A stretch of DNA of 64,000 nt from Belliella alkalica. Its GTDB lineage: Bacteria; Bacteroidota; Bacteroidia; Cytophagales; Cyclobacteriaceae. Location: positions 49,352 to 113,351 of the forward strand of contig NZ_JAKZGO010000014.1 of the NCBI RefSeq assembly GCF_022549785.1, in the 5' to 3' direction. The notes beneath the pieces are model-generated. The model was not told the origin of the DNA. It was given only the letters and a program-made list of their open reading frames with translations, and did not search any database. The position numbers and the translations under genes were made by a program. Below are positions 43,915 to 52,192 of this stretch, piece after piece. Numbering within the stretch: position 1 is the stretch's first letter; each line of letters starts with the position of its first letter.

Positions 43915-44724
43915 ATGACCTACTTAGAGAAAGCAAAAGCAGCAGCGAAACACATTCAATCTCAAATTTCAAAGGTGGCAGATACCCTAGTGATTTTGGG
44001 ATCGGGTTTGGGGGGATTCGTGGAGGTTTTGGAAGAAGCTGTTTCCATTCCTTATGGTCAGATTCCATATTTCCCTGTTTCTACAGTTGCTGGTCACTCA
44101 GGCGAGTTGATGCTGGGTAAGGTTGGTGAGAAATGGATCTGGGTAATGAATGGGCGGTTTCATTACTATGAAGGCTATGAATTGGGTGAGACCGTATTTC
44201 CTTTAAGAGTTTTGAGTTTGCTGGGAGTAAAGAACTTGATCGTATCCAATGCTGCAGGTGGCTTGAATCCTGATTTCAAAGTAGGTGACCTGATGCTTAT
44301 CACAGATCATATCGACAAGTTTCCATCAAATTCATTGAGAGGCAAAGATGCTACAGATTTTGGGGTGAGGTTTCCTGATATGAGTGAGCCTTATGATTTC
44401 GGATGGAGAAATTTAGCCACGGAAAAAGCAAAATCATTACAGATCAATTTGCGTGAGGGTACATACACCGGAGTGACTGGCCCAAGCTTGGAAACCAAAG
44501 CAGAAATCCGATATTACAGAACATTGGGTGGTGATGCCGTCGGCATGAGTACAGTTCCAGAAGTCATTGCTGCCAATCAAATGGGGATGAAAGTACTCGG
44601 TATTTCAGTCATCACCAATGAATGCAATCCAACTGACAACAAGCTCTTTGCACATGATGATGTAGTCGAAGTGGCAACAGCAGCAGGGGAGAAGTTGCAG
44701 GGGGTGGTGAAATTGGTTTTGTAA
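43915..44724 (+). CDS. punA: Purine nucleoside phosphorylase (trimeric type)
   Basis: 269 residues. Phosphate and base site motifs of the trimeric PNP family: GSGLGGFVE, VAGHSGELMLGK, MNGRFHYYEGYE, NAAGGLNP, TGPSLETKAEIRYYRTLGGD, VGMSTVPEVIAA, and NECNPTDN with the purine-binding Asn. It splits inosine or guanosine into base and ribose-1-phosphate. Its last ~44 codons reappear, diverged, at 46350-46481. The gene symbol is by family (punA/xapA/deoD naming differs). Confidence 0.93.
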   Translation: MTYLEKAKAAAKHIQSQISKVADTLVILGSGLGGFVEVLEEAVSIPYGQIPYFPVSTVAGHSGELMLGKVGEKWIWVMNGRFHYYEGYELGETVFPLRVLSLLGVKNLIVSNAAGGLNPDFKVGDLMLITDHIDKFPSNSLRGKDATDFGVRFPDMSEPYDFGWRNLATEKAKSLQINLREGTYTGVTGPSLETKAEIRYYRTLGGDAVGMSTVPEVIAANQMGMKVLGISVITNECNPTDNKLFAHDDVVEVATAAGEKLQGVVKLVL

Positions 44725-44908
44725 ACTAAAATTTTTTAAACTGACTATCAATAAGTTATGCTTTGTCTTGAATAATTTTCAACTAAATATTATTGAGGGG
44801 GGGAGTAAAATTTATTAGTTTAGAAAAGGATTAAATAGAGCGCTTGATTTTTAGTTCAACTCTGCCAATGGTTGGTAGAGTGATATATCAATACTAAATT
44901 TCACAAAG
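44725..44908 (+). promoter_or_regulatory. Conserved leader of peptide/propeller cassette A
   Basis: Almost identical to the leader of cassette B (46482-46662). It holds a TTG (44793-44795), a G7 tract (44797-44803) and a box TAGTTTAG (44816-44823, one off TAnnTTTG). Next comes a hairpin ACTCTGCCA / TGGTAGAGT (44859-44867/44873-44881), 27 bp before the peptide ATG. The promoter reading is inference; conservation is observed. Confidence 0.55.
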
Positions 44909-45151
44909 ATGAAAAAATTAATTTTATTTTCGCTAATGATGTTTTCAGGACTCTTTTTGGGTCAGAATATTGCACAAGATTCAGGTGGAGATGGTCTCGA
45001 AGAACCATGTGAGGAATCTATTGATTCTCCAGATGAAGGTGGTCCCATTACTGTAACAGTATGTAACAGAAGGACAAATGGCTTTGGATATTTGATGATG
45101 ACATTTTGCAATGCACCTGCAAATGAAATGTGTCAATTTACTAATTTATAA
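44909..45151 (+). CDS. Small exported four-cysteine peptide, cassette A
   Basis: 80 residues. Signal peptide about 1-22 (MKKLILFSLMMFSGLFLGQN). The mature part is ~58 residues, with acidic QDSGGDGLEEPCEES and four Cys (EEPCEES, VTVCN, TFCN, MCQF), which could form two disulfides. The partner in cassette B has an identical first 29 residues and the same Cys pattern but different residues between. It is followed by a hairpin and a 6-bladed propeller gene. The arrangement recalls the NVEALA-type small proteins encoded next to propeller lipoproteins in Bacteroidota, but I see no NVEALA motif. Confidence 0.75.
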   Translation: MKKLILFSLMMFSGLFLGQNIAQDSGGDGLEEPCEESIDSPDEGGPITVTVCNRRTNGFGYLMMTFCNAPANEMCQFTNL

Positions 45152-45165
45152 CAAAAAATAAAGAA

Positions 45166-45201
45166 GTAACTAAATGCTTTAGTAAAAAAGTATTTAGTTA
45201 C
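45166..45201 (+). terminator. Intracassette hairpin A (attenuator candidate)
   Basis: 10-bp stem GTAACTAAAT / ATTTAGTTAC, extended by AAATAAAG-type pairing outside, then TTTATTT, located between the peptide stop and the propeller start. It may lower read-through so that peptide is made in excess. Confidence 0.6.
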
Positions 45202-45213
45202 TTTATTTCTACC

Positions 45214-46329
45214 ATGAAGTTAAGGTTAATTATAGTAATCGTAGTATTATCTGTTTCTTGCGAAAAACCATATTTGAATTTAGATGGAACACAAATTATC
45301 CAAATAGATAAATCTTTAAATAGCAAGATACAATTGGACGAAATTGAGTTGATTCGGTTAGAAGATAATCCTTTTTCTCAAATTGTGATTTTGGAAGAAG
45401 TTATTCACTCTGAACAAGGTTTTTTTATAAATGATAAAACGGCTACCAACACCATTTTTCTATATGATGAATCAGGGAAATACCAACACCATATAAATAG
45501 AAAGGGAGAAGGTCCAGGGGAATACAGGGGGATTAAAGGGATAGTTTGGAATGAAGACTTAAAGGAGTTGACTCTGATTCCGATGGATTTAAATAAAGAA
45601 CTAAAATTTGATATACATGGGAATTATTTAAATGAGAGGAAAACGAATCAAAATATTATTTTTTCAGATTTTGTCGACTTTGGAGATGATAGGCTTGTTT
45701 TCAATATTTCCAGAATGAATCATGAAGATAATGTTATGCTTCTTAAAGGTGAAGATATAGAAAACAAATGGTTGCCGTATTCAGATGAATTAGATAATAC
45801 CCCGGTGTTGACCAATAAAGCAATGTGTAGGATTGATGAGAAAGTGCTATTTGCAATAAATGCCAGAGATTCTATTTACCAATACGATAATGAAACCCAA
45901 AACGTGTCAGCCAAATACTTTATTGATTTTGGATCTAAAAAGGTTGATTTATCCTTGGAACAAAAACTTTCTGATCATGAATTTTTTAAATATATCACGA
46001 ACGAAGATGTTTATTTTGGAATTGATTTTCTTTATCAAGCCGACGATTTTTTATCATTTACAACAATGAGTTCTGGAGGGTTTGTAGTTTTTTTCTATAA
46101 TACTGCAAAGGGAATCCTACATTCTTCGGAGAAATTGCTAAATGACAAATTAGAGAATGGAAAATTGGATAGAATAGTTGGTGTTAGTCGTGATGGGCGT
46201 TTTATAGGATTACTTGATACTAAAGACATCAAAAATATTAAGGAAATCCAATCAATCAAGAAAAACTTCGATAGCTTTCGCAATATTGATAGGGAAGACA
46301 AAGTTTTGGTTTTATTTTCTTTAAAATAG
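45214..46329 (+). CDS. 6-bladed beta-propeller lipoprotein, cassette A
   Basis: 371 residues with a short lipoprotein signal (MKLRLIIVIVVLSVSCEK). Family signature: FLYDESGKYQHHINRKGEGP and GEYRGIKGIVWNEDL (the G.GPGEY motif of the 6-bladed propeller family), repeated beta strands to the end, and a closing DREDKVLVLFSLK. Diverged paralogue of the protein in cassette B (about half the residues by eye). The family often pairs with small secreted peptides; a receptor or carrier role for the upstream peptide is a guess. 62 bp after the peptide gene. Confidence 0.82.
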   Translation: MKLRLIIVIVVLSVSCEKPYLNLDGTQIIQIDKSLNSKIQLDEIELIRLEDNPFSQIVILEEVIHSEQGFFINDKTATNTIFLYDESGKYQHHINRKGEGPGEYRGIKGIVWNEDLKELTLIPMDLNKELKFDIHGNYLNERKTNQNIIFSDFVDFGDDRLVFNISRMNHEDNVMLLKGEDIENKWLPYSDELDNTPVLTNKAMCRIDEKVLFAINARDSIYQYDNETQNVSAKYFIDFGSKKVDLSLEQKLSDHEFFKYITNEDVYFGIDFLYQADDFLSFTTMSSGGFVVFFYNTAKGILHSSEKLLNDKLENGKLDRIVGVSRDGRFIGLLDTKDIKNIKEIQSIKKNFDSFRNIDREDKVLVLFSLK

Positions 46330-46349
46330 ATTTTGAAAAAGAAAAGATC

Positions 46350-46481
46350 TTCCTCGGCTTCTCCGTCATCACCAACGAATGCAATCCAACTGATAATAAG
46401 CTTTTTGCCCATGAAGATGTGGTGGATGTGGCAACAGCAGCAGGGGAGAAGTTGCAGGGGTTAGTGAAGTCGGTTTTGTAA
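46350..46481 (+). pseudogene. Duplicated 3' end of the PNP gene
   Basis: About 44 codons ending in the same stop context as punA: LGFSVITNECNPTDNKLFAH, then EDVVDVATAAGEKLQGLVKS. No start or upstream part exists; it begins 20 bp after the stop of propeller A. Its first half differs from punA mainly at third codon positions, while the last ~35 bp and the following leader are nearly identical. It marks the join of a tandem duplication or recombination. Confidence 0.88.
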
Positions 46482-46662
46482 ACTAAAATTTTTTAAACTG
46501 ATTATCAATAAGTTATGCTTTGCTTTGAATAATTTTCAACTAAATATTATTGGGGGGGGTAAAATTTACTAGTTTACAATAGAATTAGATAGAGCGCTTG
46601 ATTTTTAGTTCAACTCTGCCAATGGTTGGAAGAGTGATATATCAATACTAAATTTCACAAAG
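46482..46662 (+). promoter_or_regulatory. Conserved leader of peptide/propeller cassette B
   Basis: Near-identical to 44725-44908. The G tract is G8 here (46552-46559), directly joined to the TT of the TTG. The putative -7 box is TAGTTTAC. Hairpin ACTCTGCCA / TGGAAGAGT (46613-46621/46627-46635). Confidence 0.55.
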
Positions 46663-46911
46663 ATGAAAAAATTAATTTTATTTTCGCTAATGATGTTTTC
46701 AGGACTCTTTTTGGGTCAGAATATTGCACAAGATTCAGGTGGAGATGGAGATGGTCTCGAAGAACCATGTGAGGAATCAATTAATCATGATGGGCCACTT
46801 ATAGTTGTGACAGTTTGTAACTTAAGAACTTCTAACTTTGGTCTCGTATTTGGAGTTCGGTGTAATAAGGAGTCTGACACATCATGTGAATTTACTAATG
46901 GGCCTGCCTAG
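46663..46911 (+). CDS. Small exported four-cysteine peptide, cassette B
   Basis: 82 residues. DNA is identical to cassette A through the signal peptide, apart from a 6-bp GAT/GGA repeat insertion (GGDGDG for GGDG). After CEES the sequences part: INHDGPLIVVTVCNLRTSNF and then GVRCNKESDTSCEFTNGPA. The Cys spacing pattern is kept. Same gene order as A: hairpin, then propeller. Confidence 0.75.
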   Translation: MKKLILFSLMMFSGLFLGQNIAQDSGGDGDGLEEPCEESINHDGPLIVVTVCNLRTSNFGLVFGVRCNKESDTSCEFTNGPA

Positions 46912-46925
46912 TTTATAAAACTAAG

Positions 46926-46956
46926 AGATTGTCGATATTCAAATTGTCGACAATCT
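46926..46956 (+). terminator. Intracassette hairpin B (attenuator candidate)
   Basis: 10-bp stem AGATTGTCGA / TCGACAATCT with an 11-base loop, between peptide and propeller. Its sequence is unrelated to hairpin A although the position is the same. Confidence 0.6.
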
Positions 46957-46980
46957 TCCCTTCTATCTTTATATTAATCT

Positions 46981-48144
46981 ATGAAAATTCAGCATTTTAG
47001 AAAATTGAAAACTTTTGCATTTCTCAATTCATTGTTAGGGCTCTATATATGCCTTTTTGTTTTGAGCTCTTGCGATAGTGAGGTAAAAGAATTGAAAAGT
47101 GATGAACTTATAACTCTGTCTATTGATAATTTAAGTCCTAATAGCCTAGAGCTAAAAAACATTAATCTAATAAAATTAAATACCAACCCTTTTTCCGAAA
47201 TTGTAATTTTAGAAAAGGTTATTCAAATAAAAGATAGGCTTATCATCAGTGATAAAATGGCAAATAGAGCTATTTTCTTTTATGACTTAAATGGAAAGTA
47301 TAATAATCATATTTACAGAAATGGATTGGGGCCTGGGGAGTATAAATTTATCAATCAAATTGGTTGGGATGAAAAAATGGAAAAACTATGGTTGCTTCCT
47401 ATGCACTTGTCAAAAAGAATGTCATTTGACTCTGAAGGACACTTTATTGAAGAGATAAAAATAGACCCAGGCACTTCAGTAAATGATTTTGTTTTATTTG
47501 ATAATGATCGATTAATTTTAAATTCTTCATTTACGAATTCGGGTCATAATGTTATTTTTTTAAGTGGAAATGGTCAAAATAAAAACTTTATAAAGTTCGA
47601 TGATAAGCTAGACAATACAATGATTGTTAATGAAAACTCTATTTTTAAATTTGGTGATATAGCATTTTTTTCATTAGGTGGTAGAGATACTATTTACGAG
47701 TTTAACTACAAAATAGAAGAAGTTATGGCGAGATATGTAGTTGATTATGGAAGTAGAAAATTTCCTGAAGACTATCTAATGCTACCATTTGAAAAACAGG
47801 AAGAATTATTTTATGATTCAAATTTTCTAACTGGAATTAACAATATTTTTCATGTTGACAACTTCGTTACATATTCTGGACTAAGCCCTAGTGGTTTTGA
47901 AACATTCATATATAATTTGGAGAAAAGAGAATTACATAGTTTCGAAACTTTATTGTCAAAACATTTGGTAGGTGGAGTTTTAGAAAGAATAGTAGGAGCA
48001 AATGATAACGGTGAGTTTATCGGTATATTAAATACTAAAGACATCAATAAAATAAAAGAAATTCAACCTGTTAAGAAAAATTTTGAGCAGTTTGAAGATA
48101 TAGATAGAGAAGATAAGGTACTGGTTTTATTTTCTTTAAAATAA
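46981..48144 (+). CDS. 6-bladed beta-propeller lipoprotein, cassette B
   Basis: 387 residues. N-terminal helix and lipobox LFVLSSCDSEV (Cys about 30). Family motif FYDLNGKYNNHIYRNGLGPG followed by EYKFINQIGW, and the same DREDKVLVLFSLK end as cassette A. Middle blades differ strongly from A. Ends with a classical terminator at 48192, so cassette B closes the locus. Possible outer-leaflet partner of the small peptide; not shown. Confidence 0.82.
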   Translation: MKIQHFRKLKTFAFLNSLLGLYICLFVLSSCDSEVKELKSDELITLSIDNLSPNSLELKNINLIKLNTNPFSEIVILEKVIQIKDRLIISDKMANRAIFFYDLNGKYNNHIYRNGLGPGEYKFINQIGWDEKMEKLWLLPMHLSKRMSFDSEGHFIEEIKIDPGTSVNDFVLFDNDRLILNSSFTNSGHNVIFLSGNGQNKNFIKFDDKLDNTMIVNENSIFKFGDIAFFSLGGRDTIYEFNYKIEEVMARYVVDYGSRKFPEDYLMLPFEKQEELFYDSNFLTGINNIFHVDNFVTYSGLSPSGFETFIYNLEKRELHSFETLLSKHLVGGVLERIVGANDNGEFIGILNTKDINKIKEIQPVKKNFEQFEDIDREDKVLVLFSLK

Positions 48145-48191
48145 ACCTTCTTTAATACTAAAATAGAATATTCAAATTTTCTAAATCAAAT

Positions 48192-48220
48192 AAAAAATCC
48201 CCTTCAATGGGGATTTTTTT
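48192..48220. terminator. Rho-independent terminator of the peptide/propeller locus
   Basis: Stem AAAAAATCCCC / GGGGATTTTTT with a 6-base loop, then T. Only cassette B has it; no such hairpin follows propeller A. Confidence 0.9.
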
Positions 48221-48274
48221 GCTACTTCCCTACATCTGCGTAACTTCGTCGGATAATTTCCTTATCAATCGACT

Positions 48275-49186
48275 ATGTCCCTGATCGTTCAGAATCTAAC
48301 CAAAATCTATGCACAGCAAAAAGCCCTAGATCAAGTTTCTTTTGAAGCTGAAAAAGGGCAGGTTTTGGGTTTTTTGGGACCCAATGGTGCCGGGAAATCC
48401 ACCACCATGAAAATTGCCACAGGTTTTCTTCTCCCTGATGAAGGAGATGTGCTGATCAATGGCATTTCGGTTTTACAATCTCCAAAGGAAGTTTCTAAGC
48501 TGATTGGCTATCTTCCAGAGCACAATCCGTTGTATTTGGAGATGTATGTAAAGGAGTTTTTGGGATTTATTGCCGGACTTTATGGAATAAAGGGGCAGCA
48601 AGTAAAAAAGCGAATCGACGAATTGATTCCGCTTTGTGGTTTGGAGGTAGAAGCACAAAAAAAGATCCATCAACTTTCCAAAGGATATCGACAGCGTGTT
48701 GGTTTGGCCAAAGCACTGATCCATGATCCAGAAGTGATCATCCTCGACGAACCTACTACTGGCCTCGATCCCAATCAATTGGTGGAAATTCGCGCATTGA
48801 TCAAGAAAATCAGCAAGGAAAAAACCTTGATTCTCAGTACTCACATTATGCAGGAGGTAGAAGCCATCTGCGAGAAAGTAGTGATCATCAACAAAGGAAA
48901 AATCGTAGCTTCTGACCTTTTATCCAACCTGAAGTCAGAAGCTGGTAAAGTAGCACTGACTTTAGAAACAGAAGAGCCTTTAGAATTGGGTTGGTTTGAA
49001 GGTATTGGGAAAGTTGAATTTCTGCATGATAAGCAATCTGTCGTTTCGATTCTCGTTGAAGATGGCAGTGTCGGCAGAAAAGCTTTGCTTCAGATCGTAC
49101 AGGAAAAAGAGTTGAATTTGATAAGTATTCAGCAAAAGGAAAAGAATTTGGAATCTATTTTTCAACAAATCACCCAAAGTAAATAA
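48275..49186 (+). CDS. gldA: Gliding-motility ABC transporter ATPase GldA
   Basis: 303 residues. Walker A GPNGAGKSTT, signature LSKGYRQRVGLAKAL, Walker B VIILDEPTTGLD. Followed at once by gldF and gldG, which fixes its identity. In Flavobacterium johnsoniae GldA, GldF and GldG form an ABC transporter linked to gliding; its substrate is unsettled. Confidence 0.9.
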   Translation: MSLIVQNLTKIYAQQKALDQVSFEAEKGQVLGFLGPNGAGKSTTMKIATGFLLPDEGDVLINGISVLQSPKEVSKLIGYLPEHNPLYLEMYVKEFLGFIAGLYGIKGQQVKKRIDELIPLCGLEVEAQKKIHQLSKGYRQRVGLAKALIHDPEVIILDEPTTGLDPNQLVEIRALIKKISKEKTLILSTHIMQEVEAICEKVVIINKGKIVASDLLSNLKSEAGKVALTLETEEPLELGWFEGIGKVEFLHDKQSVVSILVEDGSVGRKALLQIVQEKELNLISIQQKEKNLESIFQQITQSK

Positions 49187-49190
49187 TTTG

Positions 49191-49913
49191 ATGCGCGCAT
49201 TATATTGGAAAGAAATCAACGCATTTTTTGGAAACCTATCTGGGTTTCTGATTTTGGCTGTTTTCTTGATTTCTATTGGTTTGATGGTCTGGGTTTTTCC
49301 TGACTCGTCAGTGTTGGCTTATGGTTTCGCGGATTTGGAGCCACTATTTGTCTATACACCTTATGTTTTCACTTTCCTGATTCCTGCGATCACGATGAAG
49401 ATGATTGCAGAAGAAAGAAAATCAGGGACTTGGGAAATTTTGAGAACTTCACCACTTGGAGATTTGGCAATTATACTAGCGAAGTTTCTAGCTGCTTTTA
49501 CACTGGTTTTTATCGCCGTGTTACCCACTTTAGTTTATTATTACAGCATTGTGCAGCTAGGTGAACCTGTAGGGAATATTGATCATGCTGGATTCTTTGG
49601 ATCTTGGATTGGACTTTTGCTGATTGGGGCGGTCTTCGCTTCCATTGGGATTTTTGCCAGCGCATTGACAAGCCATCAGATCATCGCATTTATTTGGGGA
49701 GTTTTTATGATTTTCCTGCTTTACTTCGGATTGACGGCATTGGTTCAGCTGCAAGTGATGTCTTCCTTTGCACTTTTGCTGGAGGAGTTGAGTTTAAGTT
49801 ACCACTATGAAAGTATGAGTAGGGGAGTGATAGAAGCGCAAAATGTAGCTTATTTTCTCTCCATCATGATATTGATGTTAGGTTTGACTGTTATTTTGAT
49901 CCGAAGAAAATGA
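49191..49913 (+). CDS. gldF: Gliding-motility ABC transporter permease GldF
   Basis: 240 residues from the ATG at 49191 (a TTG one codon earlier is less likely). Six membrane helices; the stretch MKMIAEERKSGTWEILRTSP is typical of ABC-2 permeases. Starts 4 bp after gldA and overlaps gldG by 4 bp (ATGA). Confidence 0.9.
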   Translation: MRALYWKEINAFFGNLSGFLILAVFLISIGLMVWVFPDSSVLAYGFADLEPLFVYTPYVFTFLIPAITMKMIAEERKSGTWEILRTSPLGDLAIILAKFLAAFTLVFIAVLPTLVYYYSIVQLGEPVGNIDHAGFFGSWIGLLLIGAVFASIGIFASALTSHQIIAFIWGVFMIFLLYFGLTALVQLQVMSSFALLLEELSLSYHYESMSRGVIEAQNVAYFLSIMILMLGLTVILIRRK

Positions 49914-51604
49914 AAAATAAGAGCAGCAAGCAAATCCTCAAAATACTCGGTGTCATCCTCCTGACCATCGTTGTCATCAATGTGCTTTTCAGTCTGATTG
50001 ATTTTAGAATTGACTTGACAGAAGAAAAAAGATATTCGCTACACCCTGCAACAATTGAGGTATTGGAGAACTTGGAAGATCCTCTCGAAGTAGAAATTTT
50101 ACTCTCAGGTAACCTGCCTGGAGGGATGCGAAGATTGCAAAGATCGATCGAGCAAACAGTTAGAACATTCAATGCCTACAGTTCTCAGAAAATTAGTTTT
50201 TACTATTTAGATCCTTTGACTTTGCCTCAGGCAGAACAGGAGGATTTTGTAGTGGCATTGACAGAATATGGAATACAACCCACCAATTTGTTTGTCACAG
50301 AAGATGGGGGTCAAAAGACAAAAATGATTTTCCCAGGAGTACTTGTCAAAGATGCAGAGTATGAAATAGGAGCTTTGATCTTAAGAGGTGAAAAAGGAAT
50401 GTCACCTGATGAGATTTTGAATAACTCTGTCGAAAACCTTGAATATGAGTTGATCAATACGATCCGTAAACTTGTCAGCAAGCAACAATTTGCAGTCGGA
50501 ATGCTAATGGGTAATGGTGAGCTGGAAGGAGATGATGGGTTTGGAATAGTGGAGGCTTTGGTTGAAGATTTTGAGGTGTTCAAAATTCCCCTAGAACAAG
50601 CCCAGAAAGTAGAAGATTTGGATCCTTTTGATGTTTTGATTATTTCCGGACCAAAAGAAGCCTATGACGAAAGGGAGATTTATCTCGTAGATCAATACTT
50701 GATGAAAGGAGGGAATCTTATTGTTTTGCCAAATGCATTGGCTTATGAAATAGATGAAGCTGGTGGGGAAGGAACAGTTGCGATGCCATTCGAAAATGGC
50801 TTGAATCAGATGCTCTTTAGGTATGGAATTAGGGTAAACAAGGATTTTGTCCAAGATATGAATTTTGGATATCATCCTGTGATGGCAGGAAATTTTGGTG
50901 ATCAGCAGCAGTTGGTTCCTTTGCCATGGCCTTTCTATATTTCAGCTGGAAGAATGGCTAAGCATCCTGTGACCAAAGGTTTGGATCAAGTTATTTTTAG
51001 GTTTACCTCCAGCTTGGATACTGTCAAAGCTGATGGTATTCGAAAAACACCTTTGATCTTCGGTTCCGATTTTGTGAAGAAACTTTCAGCTCCTGTAAGG
51101 ATTGCTTTTCAGGATATGGAAAATGGTCCAGATTTGGAGTCTTTTGGGCTAAGTAATTTGCCTTTACTTTACTTATTGGAGGGAGAGTTCACTTCTTTAT
51201 TCAAAAATAGATTTTTGCCTGATGGAGTTTCGAAAGAAAGCTTTTTGGAATCAGGAAAAGAAGGAAGGGTTTTAGTTGCCGGAACAGGAGGTCTTTTCGA
51301 GAGCTCAATAGATCCTCGCAGTGGGGAACCATTACCTTTGGGTATCGATCCTTTCTCAGATGTGCAATACGCCAATCGCTTGTTGCTTCAAAACATGATT
51401 ACGTACCTAGTCGAGCCAGATGGAATCATTTCCACTAGAACCAAACAATACCAGATCAGACCGCTAAACAAAGTAAAAGTCAGCCAAGAAAAAGTAAAAT
51501 GGCAAGTAATCAATGTAGTTTTGCCTGTGGTTTTGATGGGATTACTTTCGTTGGTGTGGATGTTTTCTCGCAAAGGTAGGAGAGGTGCAAAGGGAAAAAG
51601 ATGA
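49910..51604 (+). CDS. gldG: Gliding-motility ABC transporter component GldG
   Basis: 564 residues. Membrane helix near the N-terminus (about 11-30), a long periplasmic ABC-type-uncharacterised/GldG domain (LTEEKRYSLHPATIEVLENL is the family hallmark) and a second helix (about 533-552) before a basic tail. Last gene of gldAFG. Confidence 0.92.
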   Translation: MKNKSSKQILKILGVILLTIVVINVLFSLIDFRIDLTEEKRYSLHPATIEVLENLEDPLEVEILLSGNLPGGMRRLQRSIEQTVRTFNAYSSQKISFYYLDPLTLPQAEQEDFVVALTEYGIQPTNLFVTEDGGQKTKMIFPGVLVKDAEYEIGALILRGEKGMSPDEILNNSVENLEYELINTIRKLVSKQQFAVGMLMGNGELEGDDGFGIVEALVEDFEVFKIPLEQAQKVEDLDPFDVLIISGPKEAYDEREIYLVDQYLMKGGNLIVLPNALAYEIDEAGGEGTVAMPFENGLNQMLFRYGIRVNKDFVQDMNFGYHPVMAGNFGDQQQLVPLPWPFYISAGRMAKHPVTKGLDQVIFRFTSSLDTVKADGIRKTPLIFGSDFVKKLSAPVRIAFQDMENGPDLESFGLSNLPLLYLLEGEFTSLFKNRFLPDGVSKESFLESGKEGRVLVAGTGGLFESSIDPRSGEPLPLGIDPFSDVQYANRLLLQNMITYLVEPDGIISTRTKQYQIRPLNKVKVSQEKVKWQVINVVLPVVLMGLLSLVWMFSRKGRRGAKGKR

Positions 51605-52192
51605 ATCGTTTGTTTTGATTGTCAGATTATAAAATTGAAATATTGAAAAATTTGACGGCTTCACAGTCGTTAGATAAATTGGTTTTTATACGATCCACCG
51701 ACCACGAAGTGGTCAAACCTCTCAATAGCCTCGGGTGAAACCCGAGGAAAACAATGACAAAGACCCCACCAACTTCCGATCCTGAAAAGGTCGAATTCTC
51801 ATTCACAAAAAGGTTAATCATTTTAGGGCTATTGATCTGTCCTCCGTGTGAAGTCTTGAAAATAGTTGATACTTTTTTTATTGATTTCTCTTTATTCTCT
51901 TCAGGTATTCAATTGCCCCTTCAGGGCAAAAGTGAATCATACATTTACTATTGCATTGGGTTGAAACCCAATGTTAGTGTCAGTTGCCCTTTCAGGGCAT
52001 ATTCTCATTTTTTTGTCAAGTATTAAGTCTCACAACGTAGTGTCATGTCTCATATCTCATGTCTTGAGTCTCATGTCTCATATCTAAAAAAACACTTTTT
52101 TTCAATGAAAATCCAAGTCATTGGCTGTGTTTATGATTTTATTTCTAAATTTACCCTGTTATAATATTTCGACATAAAATAAGCTAATCGAT
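51605..52192. repeat. Intergenic field of REP-like palindromes
   Basis: 588 bp without a gene, holding at least five compact hairpins: GACCAC-gaa-GTGGTC (51700-51714), CCTCGGG-tgaaa-CCCGAGG (51729-51747), TTGCCC-N5-GGGCAA (51913-51929), CATTGGGTT-ga-AACCCAATG (51954-51973), TGCCCT-ttc-AGGGCA (51985-51999). Then a run of TCTCATGTC-type short direct repeats (about 52025-52085). Such hairpins match the style of REP elements used by Y1 (RAYT) transposases; no transposase gene is in the window. Confidence 0.65.

Noticed and set aside
46330..46481. A separate small gene between the two cassettes
   Set aside because: The reading frame matches only the last 44 codons of punA and has no start signal; it is a duplicated gene end.
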